Positions 58,854-64,000 of a stretch of 64,000 bases of DNA are shown here, one piece after another; the first letter of the stretch is position 1; each line of letters begins with the position of its first letter. The notes beneath the pieces were generated by a model that saw nothing but the letters and a program-made list of their open reading frames with translations, did not search any database and was not told the DNA's origin. This DNA comes from Bradyrhizobium sp. 138 (GTDB taxonomy: Bacteria; Pseudomonadota; Alphaproteobacteria; Rhizobiales; Xanthobacteraceae): contig NZ_JADPKT010000072.1 in NCBI RefSeq assembly GCF_023074075.1, positions 1 to 64,000 of the forward strand, in the 5' to 3' direction. The translations under genes and the position numbers were made by a program.

Positions 58854-59300
58854 TCAGCCGTTCTTGACGCGGTAGGTCTCGTGGCAGCCGCCGCATTCCT
58901 TGCCGATGGCCGGCATATTCGCCTTCAGCGAGTCCAGGTCCTTGATCTTGCCCTTGGCTTCGCCGACGAGCTTGGCGAAGCCTGCGATCTTGGCGTCGAA
59001 GCCGGCCTTGTCCTCCCAGACCTTCGGCGAGGTCGAGTAATCACCGTCGAGCTTCACCCCCTTGGCGCTGGCCGGAAACAGATTCGGCAGCTTCTTGGCG
59101 GTATCTTCGAACTGCGCCAGCGCGCTGTCCACGGTGGCCTGGTCGTAGGGCTTCTCGCCCTTGACCATCGCCGACATCGCGCCGGCGTTCTTGCCGTTGC
59201 CCTTCATGAGGGTCTGGACCTCCTTGACGGCGTCCTGTTGCGCCCAAACGGCGCCCATCCCGAGCAGCAGCGAGCCCCCAACAACCAACACTCGCTTCAT
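58854..59300 (-). CDS. Cytochrome c' / c556 family protein
   Basis: A 148-aa precursor with a signal peptide (LLLGMGAVWA) and a single C-terminal haem site CGGCH (C136, C139, H140), the layout of cytochrome c'/c556 four-helix bundles. M32 in LMKGN could be the sixth ligand of a c556. Family roles include NO binding and electron transfer. It lies 154 bases downstream of the CoxL-like gene on the same strand but has a separate ribosome site. Confidence 0.9.
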   Translation of the reverse strand: MKRVLVVGGSLLLGMGAVWAQQDAVKEVQTLMKGNGKNAGAMSAMVKGEKPYDQATVDSALAQFEDTAKKLPNLFPASAKGVKLDGDYSTSPKVWEDKAGFDAKIAGFAKLVGEAKGKIKDLDSLKANMPAIGKECGGCHETYRVKNG

Positions 59301-59454
59301 TCGCAAAATCCCCTTCGCTGAGACAGGATCGTGCCGACCCCACATTGAGCCAACCCCGACTGGCAGTTTTCATTCCATCCAGAGCGCGACGATAAATCGG
59401 CGCACCCTGGATCATTGGCCGAGCCCGCAAAACGCGTTCCGCGTTTACTTGGAC

Positions 59455-61764
59455 TTACAGGCTGTGACGGCGGTGGTGCTCGTTGATGGCGATCCACACT
59501 CGCTCCGGGGTTGCCGGCATGTCGATGTGGTCGATCTTGTATTCGCGCCAGAGCGCATCGACGATGGCGTTGACGACGGCCGGACAGGAGCCGATCGCGC
59601 CGGCCTCGCCCGCCCCCTTCACGCCCAGCGGATTGGTCTTGCAGGGGACATTGGCGGTCTCGAACACGAAGGCCGGGCCGTCCGCCGCACGCGGCAGCGC
59701 GTAGTCCATGAAGGTTGCGGTGATGAGCTGGCCGTCACTGGGTCCATAGACCACCTGCTCCATCAGCGCCTGGCCGATGCCCTGCATGGCGCCGCCATGC
59801 ACCTGGCCGGCCAAGAGCAGCGGATTGAGCGTCTTGCCGAAATCATCGACGATCACGTAGTTGACGATCTTGATGATGCCGGTGGCCGGATCGATCTCGA
59901 CCTCCGCCAGATGCGTGCCGTTCGGATAGGTGCCGTCGGCGCTGGCGAAGGTCGCGCTGCCGTTCAGCTTCGACGGATCGGCGCCGGGCCGCTTGGCGAG
60001 GTCTGCAAAGGAGATGGAGCGGTCGGTGCCGGCGATCCGGATCACACCATCGGTGATCTCGAGGTCCCCGGCGCTCGCTTCCAGCGCCTGCGCTGCGAAC
60101 TCCTTCAGCTTCTTGCCAAGCTCGCCCGCAGCGCGCTCGACGCAGACACCGCCGGTCGGGATCGAAGCCGAGCCGCCGGTGCCGAGGCCCGTCGCGATCT
60201 CGCCGGTGTCGCCCTGGCGGATATGCACGCGCTCCGGCGGCAGGCCGAACTGCTCGGCGACGATCTGCGCATAGGCGGTCTGATGGCCCTGCCCGCTCGA
60301 TTGCGTGCCGATCAGGACAGTGACATCGCCACTGGGATCGAGGCGGACGTTGGCCGTCTCCTCACCCATCACGCCGCAAATCTCGACATAGCTCGCAAGA
60401 CCAATGCCGCGGATCAAACCCTGCTTCTTGGCCGCCTTGGCGCGCTTTGGAAACTCCTTCCATTCCGCGATCTCCATCGCGCGCTTGAGATGCGCGGCGA
60501 AGTCGCCGGAATCATAGACCTTGCCCGTGGCCGTCTTGTAGGGCAGCGCCTTCGGTGGGATGAAATTCTTGCGGCGGATCGCATCCGGCGTCATGTCGAG
60601 CTTGCGCGCGCAGGCGTCGACGAGGCGCTCGATGACATAGGCGGCCTCGGGCCGTCCGGCACCGCGATAGGCGTCGACCGGCACGCTGTGGGTGAAGATG
60701 GTGCGCACGCGGCAGTGAAAAGCCTGGATGTCGTAGAGGCCCGGCAGCATGCCGGCGCCGCCATGGGGAATGTAGGGGCCGAAGGTCGACAGATACGCGC
60801 CCATGTCGCCCATCAGGTCGCAATCCATCGCGAGGAATTTGCCGTCTTCAGTCAGCGCCATCTTCGCGGTGGTGACGTTGTCGCGGCCCTGCGCATCGCC
60901 CATGAAATGCTCGGTGCGGTCGGCCGCCCATTTCACCGCCTTCTTCAGTTGCCGCGCCGCGACCGCCATCAGGGCGTATTCCCGATAGGGAAACAGTTTT
61001 GTGCCGAAACCGCCGCCGACGTCGGGGCAGATCACCCGCATCTTGTCGGTCGGGATGTTGAGCACGTTCTGGCAGAGGATGTCGCGCAGGCGATGGCTGC
61101 CCTGGCTGCCGACGGTCAGCGTCAGTTGATCGCGCTTGGCGTCGTATTCGCAGACCGCCGCGCGCGTCTCCATGAAGTTCGCGACCACGCGCGGGTTGAC
61201 GATGGAGATTTCGGCGACCGCATGTGCCTTGGCGAAGGCAGCTTCCGTCGCGGCCTTGTCGCCGATCGAGACGTCGAACAGCACGTTGCCGGCCTTGTCC
61301 GGCCAGACCTGCGGCGCCCCCTTCTTGACGGCGTTGACGACGCCGGTCACTGACGGCAGCGGGCTCCATTTGACGTCGATCGCCTCGATCGCGTCGCGGG
61401 CCTGATCAATGGTCTCGGCGACGACGAAGGCGACGGCATCGCCGACATGGCGCACTTCGCCCGCAGCCAGGATCGGGTAAGGCGGGCCAGTAAACGGATC
61501 AGTCTCGAGATTGAACAGGCAGGGCAGATTGCCGAGATCCCCAACGTCATCGGCGGTCAGGATCAGCGCGACGCCGGGAAGCCCGCGAGCACGGCTCACA
61601 TCGACGGTGTATTTGGCATGCGCATGCGGCGAGCGCAGCATCAGGCAGCGCAGCGCGGCCTGCGGCGCGTAATCGTCGGTATAGCGGCCCTTGCCGCGGA
61701 TGAGCGCGTCATCCTCTTTACGCAGCACGCTTTGGCCAACGCCGAACTTGATGGGAGCCGCCAT
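59455..61764 (-). CDS. Xanthine dehydrogenase/form II CoxL-like molybdopterin subunit
   Basis: A 769-aa molybdenum hydroxylase large subunit. The active-site loop reads AYRGAGRPEA, the form II motif; form I CO dehydrogenases carry AYXCSFR instead. The catalytic Glu is in GVKGAGEAGA near the C-terminus; QGSHRLRD and GGGFGTK are MPT/substrate-channel motifs. CO is therefore probably not the substrate; an aldehyde or N-heterocycle is more likely. The FAD (CoxM) and Fe-S (CoxS) subunits needed for an active complex are absent from the window. Confidence 0.9.
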   Translation of the reverse strand: MAAPIKFGVGQSVLRKEDDALIRGKGRYTDDYAPQAALRCLMLRSPHAHAKYTVDVSRARGLPGVALILTADDVGDLGNLPCLFNLETDPFTGPPYPILAAGEVRHVGDAVAFVVAETIDQARDAIEAIDVKWSPLPSVTGVVNAVKKGAPQVWPDKAGNVLFDVSIGDKAATEAAFAKAHAVAEISIVNPRVVANFMETRAAVCEYDAKRDQLTLTVGSQGSHRLRDILCQNVLNIPTDKMRVICPDVGGGFGTKLFPYREYALMAVAARQLKKAVKWAADRTEHFMGDAQGRDNVTTAKMALTEDGKFLAMDCDLMGDMGAYLSTFGPYIPHGGAGMLPGLYDIQAFHCRVRTIFTHSVPVDAYRGAGRPEAAYVIERLVDACARKLDMTPDAIRRKNFIPPKALPYKTATGKVYDSGDFAAHLKRAMEIAEWKEFPKRAKAAKKQGLIRGIGLASYVEICGVMGEETANVRLDPSGDVTVLIGTQSSGQGHQTAYAQIVAEQFGLPPERVHIRQGDTGEIATGLGTGGSASIPTGGVCVERAAGELGKKLKEFAAQALEASAGDLEITDGVIRIAGTDRSISFADLAKRPGADPSKLNGSATFASADGTYPNGTHLAEVEIDPATGIIKIVNYVIVDDFGKTLNPLLLAGQVHGGAMQGIGQALMEQVVYGPSDGQLITATFMDYALPRAADGPAFVFETANVPCKTNPLGVKGAGEAGAIGSCPAVVNAIVDALWREYKIDHIDMPATPERVWIAINEHHRRHSL

Positions 61765-61922
61765 TTTATCTTCCCGTTCTCATGGTTGTTTTGCCGGCAT
61801 ATTGCCGTGGAAAAACTGGCAAGGCAAACGGGTTTAGGTGGCCGTTCCCATGGAGATCGATGATTCGAGGCGGCCCTCGCCGGTCTGGGGCAACCCCGCC
61901 GCGCAGCCGCGCCAGAGCCGTG

Positions 61923-62447
61923 TCAGCGGCTGAACTTCCTGACCATAAGATATTTATCATACGTGGCGTCACCTATGCGGATGGCAGCGGGATCCGTGCC
62001 GTAGATTTCAAACCCATTGCGCTTGTAGGTCCTGATTGCGGCGGTTGCTTCGAGCAGGACCTCAAGATGCACCTGCTCGACGCATGCCTCGGCGTGGGCG
62101 AGAAGCTCTTTGATGAGGCGATCTCCGACACCCTGACCTCGGCCGTCTTCCCTCACGTAGACCGTGAAGATGTGGCCCCTGTGCCGCGATCGTCGATCTG
62201 GCGATACGTAGAAGCCGCCGACTCCGATCATATCTCCGCATTCAAAGGCGCCTAAGATCACTCCGCTCAACCAACGGCGATAGGCCCCCAGCACCGCCTC
62301 CCCGCCCTCGTCCTCTTCACGAGAACCAAACGTTTGAGGGTGCGTCCGAAGCGCCTCGGCGCGAATGTCGCGAAAGAGTTCGAGATCATCGACAGTCAAT
62401 CGTCGGATTTCCACGTCCGTCTGGGCACACGCAGCATGCGATATCAT
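61923..62447 (-). CDS. GNAT-family acetyltransferase
   Basis: A 174-aa N-acetyltransferase. The acetyl-CoA site is VREDGRGQGVGDRLI, with VEIRRLTVDDLELFRDIR at the N-terminus and TYKRNGFEIYG at the C-terminus. Acceptor unknown. Start 62447 has a very strong GAGGAGG site; an upstream start in the same frame would overlap the DUF1127 gene. It lies 47 bases after the DUF1127 gene on the same strand, so both are probably co-transcribed. Confidence 0.9.
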   Translation of the reverse strand: MISHAACAQTDVEIRRLTVDDLELFRDIRAEALRTHPQTFGSREEDEGGEAVLGAYRRWLSGVILGAFECGDMIGVGGFYVSPDRRSRHRGHIFTVYVREDGRGQGVGDRLIKELLAHAEACVEQVHLEVLLEATAAIRTYKRNGFEIYGTDPAAIRIGDATYDKYLMVRKFSR

Positions 62448-62494
62448 GATCGCCTCCTCTCCTTGTCGCAGCGAAGGTCGGGGGGTGACGGCCG

Positions 62495-62764
62495 TCACAG
62501 CCCACCACGGCCCCACAAAGCCCTCACATTGTCCCTCAACCTCTCGATCGCGCGTTCAGGCGCGATGCGGTCGAGCTCGCCGCGCGTCAAGCCGATATCC
62601 ATCAACTCCCTGTCGCTGAGGTCCTGCAAGGTGATGCGCGGGCGCCGCTCCTGAAACGCAAGCCGGTATCGCCTGAGCAGGCTCAGGACGATGGAGAGAT
62701 CGAGGCTGCGCCCTGCGGCGTCGCGCTCAATTTCGGATGAGATGTTCGTCTGTTGTGGTGGCAT
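62495..62764 (-). CDS. DUF1127 protein (second in window)
   Basis: An 89-aa protein. The C-terminal part carries the DUF1127 pattern (RITLQDLSDRELMDIGLTRGELDRI) and a Gly/Arg-rich end. CAGGAG lies before the ATG. Related in the core only to the protein at 992-1228, so the two are not a recent duplication. Likely first gene of a two-gene unit with the acetyltransferase. Confidence 0.85.
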   Translation of the reverse strand: MPPQQTNISSEIERDAAGRSLDLSIVLSLLRRYRLAFQERRPRITLQDLSDRELMDIGLTRGELDRIAPERAIERLRDNVRALWGRGGL

Positions 62765-62800
62765 CGGACGCTCCTGCTGTTGTGCCGGCAGGGAGCGTGG

Positions 62801-62837
62801 CCAAAAGAAAAGGCCCCGTCCGATGCCGGCGGGGCCT
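62801..62837 (-). terminator. Rho-independent terminator of the small minus-strand transcript
   Basis: Stem AGGCCCCG / CGGGGCCT (62811-62837, 8 bp, 11-base loop). On the minus strand it is followed by TTTCTTTTGG. It ends a transcript arriving from about 62940, 25 bases beyond the tiny open frame, and insulates the DUF1127 gene. Confidence 0.8.
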
Positions 62838-62861
62838 GGTGGAAAAGATGTCGTTGAATTC

Positions 62862-62939
62862 CTAGCGCACGACTCCTTCCACGGCCCAGCCGAAGCGGGT
62901 GATGTGGTTGCAGGTGACGATGCGCGACGATTTGATCAT
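62862..62939 (-). CDS. Possible 25-aa small protein or leader
   Basis: An ATG at 62939 opens a 25-codon frame (MIKSSRIVTCNHITRF, then GWAVEGVVR, stop at 62864-62862), followed after 24 bases by a strong terminator. No good ribosome site was found upstream. The terminator needs a transcript, and no other gene on this strand could supply it, so the locus is either a small protein gene or a small RNA. Function not predictable. Confidence 0.4.
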   Translation of the reverse strand: MIKSSRIVTCNHITRFGWAVEGVVR

Positions 62940-63021
62940 GCAGCGCTGATACCACGGCAATCGCGCAAAATCAAGAGATGTATGGATGCTGCTTGCAGCC
63001 TGGAGGCGAGTGCGTGCTCGC

Positions 63022-64000
63022 CTAGCCCCGCACCAGCGAGACCAGCCAGTTGCGGCCGAACAGGATGAGGATGGCGAGCGCGTAGACGATCGTCCCTCCG
63101 ACGGCGAGCAGGAGCAGAGTCACTTCGTCCCGGAAATGTATCGCGCCAAGCCAAGATCCACTGAACCGCGCGATCAGCCAGAACGCGGCAGCCAGGATGA
63201 TCCCGGTCAGCAGGAATTTGACGAGCGACGTCAGCCACGCGCGATCCGGCACGAGAAAGCCGCGCCGCACGGCGAAGAACAGCACGAGCAAGAGATTGGT
63301 CCAGACGCCGATGGCGGTCGCCAGTGCAAGGCCGATCTGGGCCAGCGTTCCCATCAACGCGACCTTCAGCGCGACGTTGACGGCGATGCCCGTCAGCGAC
63401 GCCCGAACCGGCGTTGCCGTATCCTTGCGCGCATAAAAGGTCGCCACCGCGCTGCGGATCAGCACGAACGGGATGAGGCCGATCGCATAGGCCGCGAGCG
63501 TGGCGCCGGCGGCAGCGGCATCGGCCTTCGAGAACGCGCCGCGGGCGAACAGCGCGCGCATGATAGCGTCGGGCACGGTGATGAAGGCGGCCACGAACGG
63601 GATCGAGAACAGCAGCGTGAAATCGAAAGCGCGGCGCTGCGCCTTCATCGCGCCGTCATGGTCGTTGGCGGTGATCCGCCGCGACATCTCCGGCAGCAGC
63701 ACGGTGCCGATGGCGATGCCGATGACGCCGATCGGGAGCTGGTTGAGACGGTCGGCATAATAGAGCGCCGACAGTGCGCCGGCGGGCAGGAAGGTCGCGA
63801 TGATGGTGTCGGCAAACAGCGCGACCTGCGTGCCCATCGAGCCCAGCGTCGCAGGTCCCAACGCTTTGAAGAAGCCACGGACGTCTTCGTCGAGCTTCAG
63901 CGGGGCAAAGCGCGGCAGGCCACCATGGCGCGCGAGGTCGCCGGCGAGCAGGAAATATTGCAGGAAGCCCGAGATCAGCACGCCCCAAGCGGCGGCATGA
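63022..64000 (-). CDS. murJ: Lipid II flippase MurJ, N-terminally cut by the window edge
   Basis: About 326 residues of the C-terminal part of a MOP-superfamily flippase that moves the peptidoglycan precursor lipid II across the inner membrane. Family motifs: GTQVALFADTIIATFLPAG, ALYYADRLNQLPIGVIGIAIGTVLLP, LIPFVLIRSAVATFYARKDTATP. About nine helices remain here. The 5' end lies outside the window. Confidence 0.92.
   Translation of the reverse strand, partial: HAAAWGVLISGFLQYFLLAGDLARHGGLPRFAPLKLDEDVRGFFKALGPATLGSMGTQVALFADTIIATFLPAGALSALYYADRLNQLPIGVIGIAIGTVLLPEMSRRITANDHDGAMKAQRRAFDFTLLFSIPFVAAFITVPDAIMRALFARGAFSKADAAAAGATLAAYAIGLIPFVLIRSAVATFYARKDTATPVRASLTGIAVNVALKVALMGTLAQIGLALATAIGVWTNLLLVLFFAVRRGFLVPDRAWLTSLVKFLLTGIILAAAFWLIARFSGSWLGAIHFRDEVTLLLLAVGGTIVYALAILILFGRNWLVSLVRG

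Noticed and set aside
59455..61764. Aerobic CO dehydrogenase (form I CoxL)
   Set aside because: The active-site loop is AYRGAGR, not AYXCSFR, so CO oxidation is not supported.

Overview
The window looks like a chromosomal segment of a Bradyrhizobium or a close Nitrobacteraceae relative. The DNA is GC-rich, and its gene content is typical of slow-growing rhizobia: DUF1127 proteins, a STAS-fused MlaE permease, an EcfG-type stress promoter, a giant growth-pole-like coiled-coil protein, and several families of palindromic intergenic repeats. This assignment is inferred from sequence features, not from a database search. I found no rRNA, tRNA, CRISPR array, transposase or integrase.

Layout. 1-1000 is non-coding repeat DNA. 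1-10.5 kb holds a DUF1127 protein, a MocR-type regulator, two small membrane proteins, an MHYT-GGDEF-EAL c-di-GMP enzyme, a ferritin-like DUF892 protein with a probable EcfG promoter, a YbhN/LPG-synthase-like membrane protein and a secreted SGNH hydrolase. 10.7-18.8 kb is a D-glucarate/galactarate catabolic locus (MFS transporter, LysR regulator, kdgD, gudD, semialdehyde dehydrogenase, garD). Together these can convert both aldarates to 2-oxoglutarate. A 30-bp sequence is shared upstream of the transporter and of kdgD.

18.8-25.7 kb holds a MipA/OmpV outer-membrane protein divergent from an OmpR-type two-component system, with paired 11-bp-spaced direct repeats between them, then a TonB-dependent receptor. 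25.7-30.7 kb carries small secreted proteins, a ferredoxin-NADP reductase, a thioesterase/hydrolase pair, a [2Fe-2S] ferredoxin and an Hpt protein. 31.0-36.8 kb is a single 1922-aa coiled-coil membrane protein, probably the growth pole ring protein (GPR/RgsE), preceded by a perfect CtrA-type box.

The most unusual region is 36.7-39.1 kb. An AT-richer islet there encodes a divergent proteasome-like Ntn-hydrolase candidate. It is flanked by direct repeats that copy the 3' end of the giant gene, its terminator and two palindromic repeats. 39.2-42 kb is an Mla lipid-transport operon. 42-53 kb includes dgcA, an MFS transporter, an Ala/Glu-rich protein, fucU, a secreted caspase-like protein, a threonine dehydratase-like enzyme, a glycosyltransferase/LpxH-like pair and thiD. 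At 53.3 kb is a hybrid histidine kinase whose N-terminus has the ethylene-receptor copper/ethylene-binding signature at the plant ETR1 spacing. The end holds cytochromes c, a CHRD protein, a PLP sulfur-amino-acid enzyme, an orphan form II CoxL-like subunit, a GNAT enzyme, a second DUF1127 protein, a possible 25-aa gene with its own terminator, and murJ running off the edge.
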